A stretch of DNA of 64,000 nucleotides from Collibacillus ludicampi (GTDB taxonomy: Bacteria; Bacillota; Bacilli; Tumebacillales; BOQE01): the NCBI RefSeq assembly GCF_023705585.1, contig NZ_BOQE01000001.1:2574710-2638709 (forward strand), given 5' to 3'. The notes under the pieces were generated by a model, which did no database searches, was not told the DNA's origin, and worked only from the letters and a program-made list of their open reading frames with translations. Position numbers and translations under genes: made by a program. This document shows, in pieces, positions 8,869 through 19,181 of the stretch (positions are counted from its first letter, which is position 1; each line of letters begins with the position of its first letter).

Positions 8869-8989
8869 TTTGGGTGGGCGTAATGCTTTGCGTGAGACAG
8901 CGACTTTGGAGATCGTCTCGCAACATTGATCATATTCCGTGCGAGACGATCTCCACGGAGCACGAACGCAAAGCATTACGCCCACCAAA
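8869..8989. repeat. Nested inverted-repeat element B (single level)
   Basis: One 121-bp palindrome: TTTGGGTGGGCG then TAATGCTTTGCGT, internal loop, GGAGATCGTCTCGC, 19-base loop, GCGAGACGATCTCC, internal loop, ACGCAAAGCATTACGCCC and ACCAAA. The flank GGCGCCATCAGTGGATGAAA (8843-8862) recurs at elements A and D; the right flank ACTACACATT recurs at element C. Confidence 0.88.
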
Positions 8990-9071
8990 CTACACATTTT
9001 TCAAGATAGATGCAGAGGCGAAGAGGTGAGGCAGTGTATTCACCTCTTTATCAAAAAAGGAGGGACAGAAA

Positions 9072-10352
9072 ATGGCCAATGAAGTGATCATGCCGAAACT
9101 CGGAATGGGAATGAAAGAAGGAACCGTTGTCAAATGGTTAAAAGATGTGGGGGACCCGGTACAAAAGGGAGATGCTGTGGTCGTCATCAGTTCAGAAAAA
9201 ATCGAGATGGAAGTGGAAGCGCCAGATGACGGAATATTATTGGAAATCGTGGTTCCGGAAGGTGAAGTCGTTCCCGTTGGAACGGCGATCGGTTACATAG
9301 GCACGCCGGGAGAAAAAGTGGGAATGGAAGAGAAAAGTCAATCTTCTTTTGCTGCTAAAGAACAAGTGGCGGCAGTAGCCGAATCGACCCAATCGGTTGC
9401 GACCCTGACGCCACCGGTGAAGACAAGTAAAGTAAAAATCACACCCATCGCCCGTAAAATGGCAGAGGCAGCCGGTCTGGATATTGAAACATTGGTCGGT
9501 ACAGGCCCGCAGGGGCGCATCACAAAGGAAGATGTAGAAAAAGCAATCGAAGACCGGACGCTCCTTTCCCAGACTCAGGCGTCGATTCAAGTACAACACT
9601 TGTCACTCGAGAATAAAAGTGCTTTGGCGGATCTTGCACAGGAAATGGAGGAGGATCAAACTCACGCAGAGCGCAATGTTGTCAGCGGTATGAGAAAAGT
9701 GATTGCCGCACGCATGCATGAAAGTTTGCAACAGAGTGCTCAACTTTCCATGACCATGACCGCAGATGTAAGTGATTTGCTCATGATACAAAGACGAGCG
9801 GCAGAAGAAGTGTACAACCGTTACGAACTGAAACTGACCATCACCGATTTTATTGCCCGTGCAGTTGTATTCGCCCTGCAGCAGCATAAACAAATGAACA
9901 GCGCTTGGATCGATGACAGCATCTATACGTATCCGTATGTGCATCTGGGAATCGCAGTCGCCCTTGAGAAAGGGTTGGTGGTTCCTGTGATCCGCCATGC
10001 CGAACGACTTACTCTCATCGAACTGGCGAAAGAGATCAAATCCCTTGGACGGCGTGCACGCAGTGGTCAATTGAATCCTGAGGAAATGAAAGGATCGACG
10101 TTTACCATCACCAATCTGGGCGCCTATGGAGTAGAAGTTTTCACTCCCGTGCTCAATCCGCCGGAAGCAGGAATTCTCGGTGTCGGCGCCATTCAAGATG
10201 CACCTGTGTATATCGGAGAATCTTTACAACGCCGCCATCTGTTGCCATTAAGTTTAACGTTTGATCATCGTGTCCTCGATGGGGCTCCTGCAGCCCAGTT
10301 TCTTGCAACTGTAAAACGTTATCTCGAACAACCATACAGTCTGTTGTTTTAG
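9072..10352 (+). CDS. acoC: Acetoin dehydrogenase E2 (dihydrolipoamide acetyltransferase)
   Basis: Core acyltransferase of 426 residues. Lipoyl domain 1-75 with the lipoylated lysine K43 in SSEKIEME; peripheral-subunit-binding domain near 118-160 (TPIARKMAEAAGLD, GTGPQGRITKEDV); catalytic domain from ~200 with the HxxxDG motif HRVLDG near 399 and FTITNLGAYG. It moves the acetyl group from lipoamide to CoA and forms the structural core. AAGGAGGGAC precedes the start. 15 bases separate it from the E3 gene. Confidence 0.93.
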   Translation: MANEVIMPKLGMGMKEGTVVKWLKDVGDPVQKGDAVVVISSEKIEMEVEAPDDGILLEIVVPEGEVVPVGTAIGYIGTPGEKVGMEEKSQSSFAAKEQVAAVAESTQSVATLTPPVKTSKVKITPIARKMAEAAGLDIETLVGTGPQGRITKEDVEKAIEDRTLLSQTQASIQVQHLSLENKSALADLAQEMEEDQTHAERNVVSGMRKVIAARMHESLQQSAQLSMTMTADVSDLLMIQRRAAEEVYNRYELKLTITDFIARAVVFALQQHKQMNSAWIDDSIYTYPYVHLGIAVALEKGLVVPVIRHAERLTLIELAKEIKSLGRRARSGQLNPEEMKGSTFTITNLGAYGVEVFTPVLNPPEAGILGVGAIQDAPVYIGESLQRRHLLPLSLTFDHRVLDGAPAAQFLATVKRYLEQPYSLLF

Positions 10353-10367
10353 CAAGGAGGGTGAACG

Positions 10368-11747
10368 ATGAGTACCGTAGCCATAATCGGCGGGGGGCCA
10401 TCCGGTTATGTGGCCGCCATTACGGCTGCCCGATTGGGGAAACAAGTGATCCTTATTGAAGAGGCGGAACTGGGCGGAACGTGTTTAAACGAAGGTTGTA
10501 TGCCGACAAAGTCGTTATTGGAAAGTGTAAACGTGTACGACAAGGTGAAACAAGCGGATCGTTTCGGTATTGATCTGCCCGCGGATCAAGTACAACTCAA
10601 CTGGAAGCGGGTACAACAGTATAAAAACAAAGTAGTAAAAAAACTGGTCATGGGTATCGGGTATTTGATGAAGAAAAATCAAATTCGAGTCGTAAGAGGA
10701 AGAGCTTCTTTATTAAACGATCAGCTTCTGCAAGTGGATACAGAAAAAGGAAAAGAGGAAATTTCTGCAGAGCAAATCATTATAGCGACTGGCTCTGAAC
10801 CGATCGCGTTGCCGTTCGCTCCGTTTGATGGCCAATGGATCATCCATAGCAAACATGCTCTCGAGCTATCAGAAATTCCTTCATCCCTTCTCATTATTGG
10901 CGGAGGTGTGATCGGTTGTGAATTTGCTAGTATATTCAGTCGTTTGGGCAGTAAGGTAACAATCATAGAAGCGGCGAGTCAAATACTTCCGCAGGAGGAT
11001 GAGGATACGGCGGCCATTTTGCAGCAACAATTGCAAAAAGACGGTGTCGTCATACATACCTCGGCGACAGTAAAACAAGTGGATCGTCAAACGAAACGAG
11101 TAACCTTGCAGAAAGAAGAGCAGTTGGAGGAGATCACGGCCGATCTCGTTCTGGTGTCGATTGGGAGGAAGCCGCGTGTTACAGAGCTGGGACTTGAACA
11201 GATCGGTGTTCATTATACGTCTCGGGGAATCGAAGTCAACGAACACATGCAGACAAATGTTTCACACATATACGCTTGTGGCGATGTGATCGGCGGTATT
11301 CAACTGGCACATATTGCTTTTCATGAAGGTATGGTGGCAGCTTCGAACGCTTGCGGGAAGACGAAAACGATCAACTATCGCGCGGTTCCGCGCTGTATTT
11401 ACACATGGCCGGAGATCGCTGCAGTCGGGTTGACAGAAAAAGAAGCGAGAGCAGCATACGGGGATATCCGTATCGGTGAGTTTCCTTTTTCGGCTAACGG
11501 AAAAGCATTGATTCATCATGAGCAAATCGGCAAAGTGAAAGTGATCGTTCATCCCGAATTTCAAGAGATTATCGGGCTTTCTATTATAGGGCCGCATGCC
11601 ACTGAATTGATCGGAGAAGGAACGATGATGCTTCATGCGGAGATGACCGTCGATGCAATGGAAGATTTCATCGCCGCACATCCCACTCTCTCCGAAGCCG
11701 TTCACGAAGCTGTACTCAGTGCCGTCGGTCAGGCTGTTCATATGTAA
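10368..11747 (+). CDS. acoL: Dihydrolipoyl dehydrogenase E3 of the aco complex
   Basis: FAD-dependent disulfide oxidoreductase (459 residues) that reoxidises dihydrolipoamide with NAD+. FAD motif GGGPSGYVAA at residues 8-17, redox pair C39/C44 (GTCLNEGC), second dinucleotide motif IIGGGVIGCE near 176, and the C-terminal HPTLSEAVHE with the catalytic His/Glu. Last gene of the aco operon. A second E3 is present in the pdh operon, so each complex has its own. Confidence 0.93.
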   Translation: MSTVAIIGGGPSGYVAAITAARLGKQVILIEEAELGGTCLNEGCMPTKSLLESVNVYDKVKQADRFGIDLPADQVQLNWKRVQQYKNKVVKKLVMGIGYLMKKNQIRVVRGRASLLNDQLLQVDTEKGKEEISAEQIIIATGSEPIALPFAPFDGQWIIHSKHALELSEIPSSLLIIGGGVIGCEFASIFSRLGSKVTIIEAASQILPQEDEDTAAILQQQLQKDGVVIHTSATVKQVDRQTKRVTLQKEEQLEEITADLVLVSIGRKPRVTELGLEQIGVHYTSRGIEVNEHMQTNVSHIYACGDVIGGIQLAHIAFHEGMVAASNACGKTKTINYRAVPRCIYTWPEIAAVGLTEKEARAAYGDIRIGEFPFSANGKALIHHEQIGKVKVIVHPEFQEIIGLSIIGPHATELIGEGTMMLHAEMTVDAMEDFIAAHPTLSEAVHEAVLSAVGQAVHM

Positions 11748-11776
11748 AGCTGGCGTAGTTGAGATGATCGATAAGA

Positions 11777-11915
11777 GAATTGTACGTCCCCCTTGATAGC
11801 CTTGTTCTCTAAGAAGCCGTTAAAGGACTTCACAGCTGAAGATTCCTTGATTCATCATTTCATGTAAGAAAGGCTTAAACGGATCCAACTTCGAATGCCG
11901 TTTTGGACGAGGTCT
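11777..11915 (-). pseudogene. IS21-family transposase (IstA) remnant
   Basis: Translating the minus strand gives an IstA-like stretch: KLDPFKPFLHE, MMNQGIF, CEVL, an in-frame stop, then RLLREQGYQGGRT. That is the helix-turn-helix part of IS21 transposases. Both ends of the gene are gone. The GGTCAATT...AATTGACC pair at about 12030-12081 could be part of an old IS21-type end. Confidence 0.68.
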
Positions 11916-11931
11916 TCAATGATATCACTGT

Positions 11932-12017
11932 CCCACTCCTCAACATAAGTCTCCCTCCGAAATGTTTGGCGACATTCCGAAGGGGACATATTCGATGGGA
12001 GTGGGTCTTTTCTTTTT
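11932..12017 (+). terminator. Two-tier terminator downstream of the aco operon
   Basis: Outer stem CCCACTCC (11932-11939) with GGAGTGGG (11998-12005), inner 13-bp stem (11953-11965 with 11971-11983, 11 paired), followed by TCTTTTCTTTTT. The inner stem may be a relic of the IS insertion. Confidence 0.65.
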
Positions 12018-12137
12018 CGGCTTTACTGGGTCAATTATAGGTCGGCGTTAATATTGTCATTGTACGGAAAATGAATTGACCTGGATGATGAGAAAAATCT
12101 TATCTCTTTTTTCGATATGTTCATCTTAACTATTTTT

Positions 12138-12176
12138 GTATACAAACGTATACGAATATATATAAAATGCTATAAT
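12138..12176 (+). promoter_or_regulatory. Promoter and operator of the toxin-antitoxin pair
   Basis: Two GTATAC palindromes at 12138 and 12148, ten bases apart, with the second in the -35 position, and -10 TATAAT at 12171-12176. Suits autorepression by the antitoxin. Confidence 0.6.
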
Positions 12177-12197
12177 GAATATTAGGAGGGGTGATCT

Positions 12198-12545
12198 ATG
12201 GCTGAAACTTTTCGAAAAGGAAAAATTGAAGACTTTCTATATAAGCTTCGAGTCAGAAAAGCAATCTTGCGTAATCAGTTGAAGGCCAAAGAATTCTATA
12301 CGACTGAGCAATTTATTCAAGGACAAATGTTTGCAGTGGATACGATCATCCAGGAATTAGCAGATGAATTCGATTTACATTTTCCGGAGCGTATCAAGAA
12401 AACTGATGTCATCGAATCGAACGAGATCCCAGAAACAGAATGGATGCATTCAGCGGCAAAAAACCCCGCATTTGACTTTCTCTCTGATCTGGAAGAAGAC
12501 ATTTATACTTTAGAGGATGGGAAAGCAATCCATGATAAGAAATAA
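12198..12545 (+). CDS. Putative antitoxin of a PemK-type system
   Basis: A 115-residue protein of no family I recognise by name. N-terminal ~60 residues are helical and basic and could bind DNA. The C-terminal ~25 residues are acidic and aromatic (FDFLSDLEEDIYTLEDG), the usual shape of an antitoxin tail that wraps its toxin. It overlaps the MazF/PemK-like gene and has its own promoter with a palindromic operator. GGAGGGG precedes the ATG. Confidence 0.65.
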   Translation: MAETFRKGKIEDFLYKLRVRKAILRNQLKAKEFYTTEQFIQGQMFAVDTIIQELADEFDLHFPERIKKTDVIESNEIPETEWMHSAAKNPAFDFLSDLEEDIYTLEDGKAIHDKK

Positions 12546-12879
12546 AATAGTGCTTGTACCCTTTCCGTTCGACGATCTGTCTTCTGTAAAGGTCCGTCCA
12601 GCAGTCTGTTTGACTGAACCGATTGGCCCACACCAGCATGTAATTTTGGCTTTTATCACAAGCAGAATTCCCGATGATTTGCAGACCAGTGATATTGTTT
12701 TGGAACAAGGAACATCAGTTTTTGAACCAACCGGATTAAAAGTAACTTCGACGATAAGACTTCATCGATTGATGACAGTTACCACGTCGTATTTGAAAAG
12801 AGAATTAGGAGAATTAGCAAATTCTACAGTAAAGGAAATTTCAGATCGGTTACAACAGTTATTTGTGCTTGCGAACTAG
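12532..12879 (+). CDS. PemK/MazF-family toxin (endoribonuclease)
   Basis: A 115-residue PemK-like protein. The family signature at the start (VLVPFPFDD, VRPAVCL) forms the first strands of the fold, and ITSRIP and STIRLHRL fit later conserved strands. Such toxins cut mRNA. The start may be ATG 12517 or 12532; either overlaps the antitoxin gene, so translation is coupled. Confidence 0.8.
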   Translation: MIRNKIVLVPFPFDDLSSVKVRPAVCLTEPIGPHQHVILAFITSRIPDDLQTSDIVLEQGTSVFEPTGLKVTSTIRLHRLMTVTTSYLKRELGELANSTVKEISDRLQQLFVLAN

Positions 12880-12959
12880 TGGATGAAAGAAGAAGCTATA
12901 CTAGTATGCGAAACACGCATCAACATTTTTGCTCAGTTAATCTTTCTACTAACAGGGGA

Positions 12960-13150
12960 TTTGAGGATACCGTGATGGCGTTTCATCACTTGTTGTAAAG
13001 AAACGTTATCAGATCTACATTGATGAATCTGTAGAAGACTTAGATCCAGTGAGTATAAGTACTGGACGTCGAGGTCTCCAAATCTTTTTAAAAGGAGTTG
13101 ATCTTGTGAAAGCATGTAAAGCGACCCTCAGTGCTATATCTCGCAGCTAA
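12960..13150 (+). pseudogene. Fragment of a YbaK/EbsC-type aminoacyl-tRNA deacylase
   Basis: Frame ending at TAA 13148-13150 encodes DGVSSLVVKKRY then YIDESVEDLDPVSISTGRRG, matching the C-terminal third of YbaK proteins (GGVSP...KK-YP-YIDES...GGRRGLQ). The N-terminal two thirds, including the active-site lysine, are missing. Together with the IS remnant this marks a decayed stretch. Confidence 0.65.
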
Positions 13151-13197
13151 TTTCCGGAATCTTTCAAGCATTTGCAAAAAAGTTGAGGGAGATAAAT

Positions 13198-13668
13198 ATG
13201 GTGAATCTGAATATTCTTTCTGCGGAGTCTAAAGAGCAACTTGAGCATATACGGAAGCTATTCTTAGAATATGCGTCTTCTTTGGTATTTGATCTTAGTT
13301 TCCAAGACTTTGAAAGGGAGCTCGCTGATCTTCCAGGACAATATTCCCCACCAAACGGTCGCCTTCTTCTAGCAGTTGTGAGTGAAAAGCTAGCGGGCTG
13401 TGTTGCTCTTAGAAAAATCACAGAACATGACTGTGAGATGAAAAGGTTGTACGTTCGCCCAGAATATCGAGGGCAGGATATCGGTAAACAATTGGTATTC
13501 GCCATTATTGAAGAAGCAAGAAAAATTGGTTATTCACGGATGCTATTGGATACAGTACCTTCAATGAAGAGTGCTATTAAACTTTATCGATCTTTGGGAT
13601 TCAAAAGTATCGAGCCATATCGTTACAACCCAATAGAAGGTGCGATGTATTTAGCATTGGATCTATAA
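13198..13668 (+). CDS. GNAT-family N-acetyltransferase
   Basis: 156-residue acetyl-CoA-dependent N-acetyltransferase. The acetyl-CoA motif A is present as RLYVRPEYRGQDIGKQLV near residues 83-100, followed by the LYRSLGFK motif B near 130. Substrate unknown. ATG 13198 follows TGAGGGAGA; an upstream TTG at 13183 lies inside that site and is rejected. Confidence 0.88.
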   Translation: MVNLNILSAESKEQLEHIRKLFLEYASSLVFDLSFQDFERELADLPGQYSPPNGRLLLAVVSEKLAGCVALRKITEHDCEMKRLYVRPEYRGQDIGKQLVFAIIEEARKIGYSRMLLDTVPSMKSAIKLYRSLGFKSIEPYRYNPIEGAMYLALDL

Positions 13669-13699
13669 GTAATTTTAAGGGCTTCTACTAGATCAGAAC

Positions 13700-13731
13700 A
13701 GAAGAGCCAGCCGCTAGGCTGGCTTTTCTGT
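13700..13731. terminator. Bidirectional terminator
   Basis: AGCCAGCC-gcta-GGCTGGCT (13705-13724), followed by TTTTCTG on the plus strand and, read the other way, by a short T-rich stretch. Serves the GNAT gene and the convergent small spore gene. Confidence 0.75.
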
Positions 13732-13750
13732 TCCATCAATAAGTTCACGA

Positions 13751-13870
13751 TCAGGGATCCCCGGCTCCAGCCGCTCCGCCATAATAGCCGGGAACGAGCA
13801 GGAAGAACAATACGAAGATGATCAGGAACACAACTGCCCAGCGAGTGTAAGCACCAAAGATACCGTACAT
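13751..13870 (-). CDS. YjcZ-type small membrane protein (sporulation)
   Basis: A 39-residue protein: short MYG-FG head, one long hydrophobic helix (about residues 11-28) and a glycine/alanine-rich tail. It resembles the tiny YjcZ/SscA-like sporulation proteins of Bacillales, though similarity over so short a length is weak. AAGGAGGGA lies before the ATG and a terminator follows. Confidence 0.6.
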   Translation of the reverse strand: MYGIFGAYTRWAVVFLIIFVLFFLLVPGYYGGAAGAGDP

Positions 13871-13891
13871 GTGATTCCCTCCTTGTGGTGA

Positions 13892-15133
<1,242 letters not shown>

Positions 15134-15146
15134 GAGGGATCAATCG

Positions 15147-16124
15147 ATGGCTCAGATGACGATGATTCAGGCAATTACCGACGCGATGCGGTGCGAGATG
15201 GCGCGCGATCAGACTGTACTCGTGTTCGGTGAAGATGTCGGTAAAAACGGCGGTGTGTTTCGGGCAACGGACGGCTTGCAAAAAGAGTTTGGCGAAGATC
15301 GCGTTTTTGACACGCCTTTAGCCGAGTCGGGGATCGCTGGGCTAGCGGTGGGCTTGAGTATACAAGGGTTTCGCCCCGTAGCGGAAATCCAATTTTTCGG
15401 TTTTGTGTTCGAAGCGATGGACGAAATTTGTGTACAGGCTGCGCGTATGAGATTCCGTTCGGGAGGACGCTATCACTGCCCGATCGTTTTTCGTTCCCCC
15501 TTTGGCGGGGGGGTGAAGACACCGGAACTTCATGCGGATAGTCTGGAAGGACACTTGATACAAACGCCGGGGCTGAAAGTCATCGTCCCTTCCAATCCTT
15601 ATGACGCTAAAGGGCTCTTGATTTCGGCGATTCGGGACAATGATCCCGTTTATTTTCTCGAACATATGAAGTTGTACCGTTCCTTTCGAGGGGAAGTCCC
15701 AGAAGGAGATTATACGGTTCCCATCGGCAAAGCGAATGTCGTAAAGGAAGGAAAAGACGTGACGATTGTCGCGTACGGCGCTATGGTGCATACCTCTCTC
15801 AAAGCTGCCGAAGAATTGGAGAAAAACGGGGTTACGGCGGAAGTGATCGATTTGCGTACCATCCACCCATTGGATATGGATACGATCATTCAATCTATAA
15901 AAAAGACCAACCGTGCACTTGTAGTTCAGGAAGCACCAAAATCATCCGGGGTGGCAGCGGAAGTGATCGCCCGGATCACAGAAAAAGCGATCCTCCATCT
16001 CGAAGCTCCCGTTTTGCGCGTAACGGCTCCGGATACGCCCTATCCTTTTGCCTCGATCGAAGACGAATGGCTTCCTAACCCCGCTCGGGTTATCACCGCC
16101 GTTAAACAACTTCTAGCTTTCTAA
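15147..16124 (+). CDS. pdhB: Pyruvate dehydrogenase E1 beta
   Basis: 325-residue E1 beta with [14 protein letters not shown] and [18 protein letters not shown] near the start, and a C-terminal transketolase domain. It assembles with PdhA into the decarboxylating E1. 13 bases separate it from pdhA. It is followed, as in the aco operon, by a nested inverted-repeat element before the E2 gene. Confidence 0.93.
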   Translation: MAQMTMIQAITDAMRCEMARDQTVLVFGEDVGKNGGVFRATDGLQKEFGEDRVFDTPLAESGIAGLAVGLSIQGFRPVAEIQFFGFVFEAMDEICVQAARMRFRSGGRYHCPIVFRSPFGGGVKTPELHADSLEGHLIQTPGLKVIVPSNPYDAKGLLISAIRDNDPVYFLEHMKLYRSFRGEVPEGDYTVPIGKANVVKEGKDVTIVAYGAMVHTSLKAAEELEKNGVTAEVIDLRTIHPLDMDTIIQSIKKTNRALVVQEAPKSSGVAAEVIARITEKAILHLEAPVLRVTAPDTPYPFASIEDEWLPNPARVITAVKQLLAF

Positions 16125-16173
16125 TTGGGTCTACCAAGCAGAAAGCAGTGCAATAGGAAGAGTGTATAGTGTC

Positions 16174-16400
16174 TTTGGGTGGGCGTAATGCTTTGCGTGA
16201 GACAGCGACTTTGGAGATCGTCTCGCTACCTAATGGACGTTATGGGGGATATGCTTTGCGCGTAATAGCGACTTTGAAGGTCGTCTCGCAACATCTGATC
16301 TTATTCTGTGCGAGACGACCTTCACGGAGCATGAGCGCAAAGCATATACCCACTGAGACGATCTCCACGGAGCACGAACGCAAAGCATACGCCCACCAAA
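16174..16400. repeat. Nested inverted-repeat element C (two levels)
   Basis: Outer arms equal element B (TTTGGGTGGGCG...TAATGCTTTGCGT...GGAGATCGTCTCG at 16174-16225; complement at about 16356-16400). An inner palindrome (about 16244-16351, GGATATGCTTTGCGC...GAAGGTCGTCTCGC) fills the loop and equals the second level of element A. It occupies nearly the whole pdhB-pdhC gap and ends 31 bases before the pdhC start. Confidence 0.88.
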
Positions 16401-16430
16401 CTACACATTATCGGGATAGGAGGTGTTGGA

Positions 16431-17741
16431 GTGGCCGCCTTTGAGTTTAAACTTCCGGATATCGGTGAAGGAATTCATGAAGGAGAAATTGTAAAATGGC
16501 TTGTCAAGCCAGGTGATGTAGTCGAAGAAGATCAACCGATCGTCGAGGTTCAAAATGATAAAGCGGTTGTCGATCTTCCCAGCCCAGTGAAAGGGAAAGT
16601 GCTGGAGATTAAAGTGGCCGAAGGGCAGGTAGCCACCGTAGGGCAGGTGCTGCTCACGTTCGAAGCGGAAGGGGTAGCACCGGAACAGGCGGAACCGGCA
16701 ATCGAGAAGGGGGAACCACCAGCTGCTCCCAATCAAGAGACAGGGACTGTCGCTCAAGTGCAACCACCTGCCCCAACCAGCCAACCGGCGACTGAAGATA
16801 TGACGGGAAAGGAAATTCTTGCGACACCGAGCGTGCGCAAATACGCTCGTGAAAAAGGAGTCGACCTCGCACGGATTGCGGGAACAGGTCCGAACGGGCG
16901 GATCACGCGTGAAGATGTAGACAAAGCGGCAGCTGACATACGGGAGGCTAGGAACGTTTCCGACTCGAAAGAAGCAGAATCAGCACAGGTCGCCACTGCG
17001 GAGGTGGAGAAACCCGCCGCAGATGCAACTTCTATGGAGACAGCGGAAGAACGTGTGCCGTTAAGAGGAATCCGCAGGTCGATCGCCCATGCGATGGTGA
17101 AGTCGAAATATACAGCACCTCACGTGACGATCATGGATGAAGTTGATGTGACAAAGTTGGTGGAGGTACGAAAAAGGGCCAAACCGCTTGCGGAGGAGAG
17201 AGGTATCAAATTGACGTATCTCCCTTTTATCGTCAAAGCGGTCATTGCAGGGTTGCGAGAGTTTCCTGTCCTCAATGCGTCTCTCGACGATGAGAAAGGA
17301 GAAATCATCTTTAAGAAAAATTACCATATTGGGATCGCTACCGATACGGAAAACGGGTTGATCGTCCCGGTCGTGAAAGATGCGGATCGCAAAAATATGT
17401 GGACGATCGCCAAGGAGATTCAAGATTTGGCTTCCCGGGGAAGAGAAGGGAGCTTGGCGGTTCATGAATTGAAAGGGAGTACGTTTACCATCACGAACAT
17501 CGGTTCTGCCGGAGGATACCTGTTCACCCCGATCATCAATTACCCGGAGGTAGCGATACTAGGAACGGGTCGGATTTCCAAGAAACCGATCATTACAGAT
17601 GATGAGATCTCAGTCGCGGACGTACTCGCTCTGTCCCTCAGTTTTGATCATCGCTTGATCGACGGAGCAACCGCTCAACAGTTCCTCAATATGATCAAAC
17701 AATTGCTGTCCGACCCGGACATGCTCGTTCTGGGGGTGTAG
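16431..17741 (+). CDS. pdhC: Pyruvate dehydrogenase E2 (dihydrolipoamide acetyltransferase)
   Basis: 436 residues: lipoyl domain 1-78 with lipoyl-lysine K44 (QNDKAVVD), a Pro/Ala-rich linker, subunit-binding domain near 125-165 ([27 protein letters not shown]), then the catalytic domain with HRLIDG near 406. Acetylates CoA and forms the complex core. Start is GTG 16431 after ATAGGAGGTG. Four bases separate it from pdhD. Confidence 0.93.
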   Translation: MAAFEFKLPDIGEGIHEGEIVKWLVKPGDVVEEDQPIVEVQNDKAVVDLPSPVKGKVLEIKVAEGQVATVGQVLLTFEAEGVAPEQAEPAIEKGEPPAAPNQETGTVAQVQPPAPTSQPATEDMTGKEILATPSVRKYAREKGVDLARIAGTGPNGRITREDVDKAAADIREARNVSDSKEAESAQVATAEVEKPAADATSMETAEERVPLRGIRRSIAHAMVKSKYTAPHVTIMDEVDVTKLVEVRKRAKPLAEERGIKLTYLPFIVKAVIAGLREFPVLNASLDDEKGEIIFKKNYHIGIATDTENGLIVPVVKDADRKNMWTIAKEIQDLASRGREGSLAVHELKGSTFTITNIGSAGGYLFTPIINYPEVAILGTGRISKKPIITDDEISVADVLALSLSFDHRLIDGATAQQFLNMIKQLLSDPDMLVLGV

Positions 17742-17744
17742 GAA

Positions 17745-19157
17745 TTGGTTGTGGGTGAATTTTCACAAGATGTGGATGTCATGGTGATCGGTGCGGGGCC
17801 GGGAGGTTATGTAGCGGCCATACACGCTGCCATGTTGGGAAAACAGGTGACACTTATAGAAAAAGGCGAGCTTGGCGGTGTTTGTCTGAATCGTGGGTGT
17901 ATTCCTTCAAAGGCTCTTATCGCGGCGGCCCATCGCCATGAAATGATCAAACATAGTGAAGATATCGGCTTCTCTGTACAAGGGGTGCACATCAATTGGG
18001 ACAAGATACAGACTTGGAAACAGAGTGTGGTCGATAAACTGACGAGCGGTGTGGGATCACTGCTTAAATCCCGTAAGGTACAGATCCTTGAGGGGGAGGC
18101 GCTGTTCGTCAGTCCAAATGAGATACGCGTTTTCAAAGGATATGAAGTACAGCGTTACCGATTTAATCACTGTATTATCGCTACAGGTTCAAGGCCAGTC
18201 GAGCTTAAAGCGTTTCCTTTTGGCGGACGTATCCTCTCATCGACGGAAGCGTTATCTCTGCAAGAGATCCCCAAGAGCCTTGTCATAATTGGAGGCGGTT
18301 ACATCGGAGTCGAACTGGGACAGATGTTTGCCAAGTTTGGCGCAAAGGTGACCGTCTTGGAAGGAGCGGAAAGGATCCTGCTTGGATTTGACGCGGAGAT
18401 GACTCGGTGGGTGGAACGCAGACTGAAAAAATCAGGTATTGATGTCTATACGAATGCGAAAGCGAAAGAAGCCATTCAACAGGATGATCAAGTAACGGTT
18501 ACTTTCGAGACAGGCAATGAAACGAAGCAAGTCACGGCAGACTACTTGTTGGTAACCGCAGGGCGGGTTCCGAATACAGAGAACCTCGGACTTGATGTGG
18601 CCGGTGTGAAAGTAAATGATCGCGGGTTGATTGAAGTGGACAATCAGTGCAAAACCAACGTCCCGGGAATTTATGCGATCGGGGACATTGTTCCGGGACC
18701 CGCTCTGGCTCACAAAGCTTCTTATGAAGGAAAGATTGCCGCGGAAGTGATTGCTGGCCATCCCAGTATTGTAGATTACAAAGCGATTCCTGCCGTCGTC
18801 TTCTCTGATCCTGGGATGGCTTCCGTAGGCCTTGATGAGAATCTAGCCAAAGAAAAAGGGTATGAAGTGATTTCAGGCAAGTTTCCTTATGCGGCAAACG
18901 GAAGAGCATTATCTCTGCATGACAGCGAGGGATTTGTGAAAATTGTCGCAGAGAAAGAGCGCGGCATTGTGCTTGGGGCCCAAATTGTAGGCCCGGAAGC
19001 TTCCAATCTGATCGCGGAACTCGGTCTGGCCGTCGAGATGGGAGCGACCCTAGAAGATTTGGCACTTACGATTCACGCACATCCCACATTGGGAGAAATG
19101 GTCATGGAGGCAGCGGAAGCGGCGCTGGGGCGCGCGACTCATATCGTCAGTAAGTAA
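17745..19157 (+). CDS. pdhD: Dihydrolipoyl dehydrogenase E3 of the pdh complex
   Basis: 470-residue flavoprotein that regenerates lipoamide. FAD motif GAGPGGYVAA near 16-25, redox pair C47/C52 (GVCLNRGC), NAD motif IIGGGYIGVE near 184, C-terminal HPTLGEMVMEA. TTG 17745 is taken as start because MVVGEF matches the known beginning of Bacillus PdhD; GTG 17751 is the alternative. Confidence 0.93.
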   Translation: MVVGEFSQDVDVMVIGAGPGGYVAAIHAAMLGKQVTLIEKGELGGVCLNRGCIPSKALIAAAHRHEMIKHSEDIGFSVQGVHINWDKIQTWKQSVVDKLTSGVGSLLKSRKVQILEGEALFVSPNEIRVFKGYEVQRYRFNHCIIATGSRPVELKAFPFGGRILSSTEALSLQEIPKSLVIIGGGYIGVELGQMFAKFGAKVTVLEGAERILLGFDAEMTRWVERRLKKSGIDVYTNAKAKEAIQQDDQVTVTFETGNETKQVTADYLLVTAGRVPNTENLGLDVAGVKVNDRGLIEVDNQCKTNVPGIYAIGDIVPGPALAHKASYEGKIAAEVIAGHPSIVDYKAIPAVVFSDPGMASVGLDENLAKEKGYEVISGKFPYAANGRALSLHDSEGFVKIVAEKERGIVLGAQIVGPEASNLIAELGLAVEMGATLEDLALTIHAHPTLGEMVMEAAEAALGRATHIVSK

Positions 19158-19181
19158 TGATACGAAAGAGGAGGGAGTAAG

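Noticed and set aside
8538-9029. Overlapping ORFs of 60-126 codons on both strands
   Set aside because: They lie within the nested inverted repeats; mirror-image ORFs on both strands with repeated peptide words are a product of palindromes, and none has a ribosome site.
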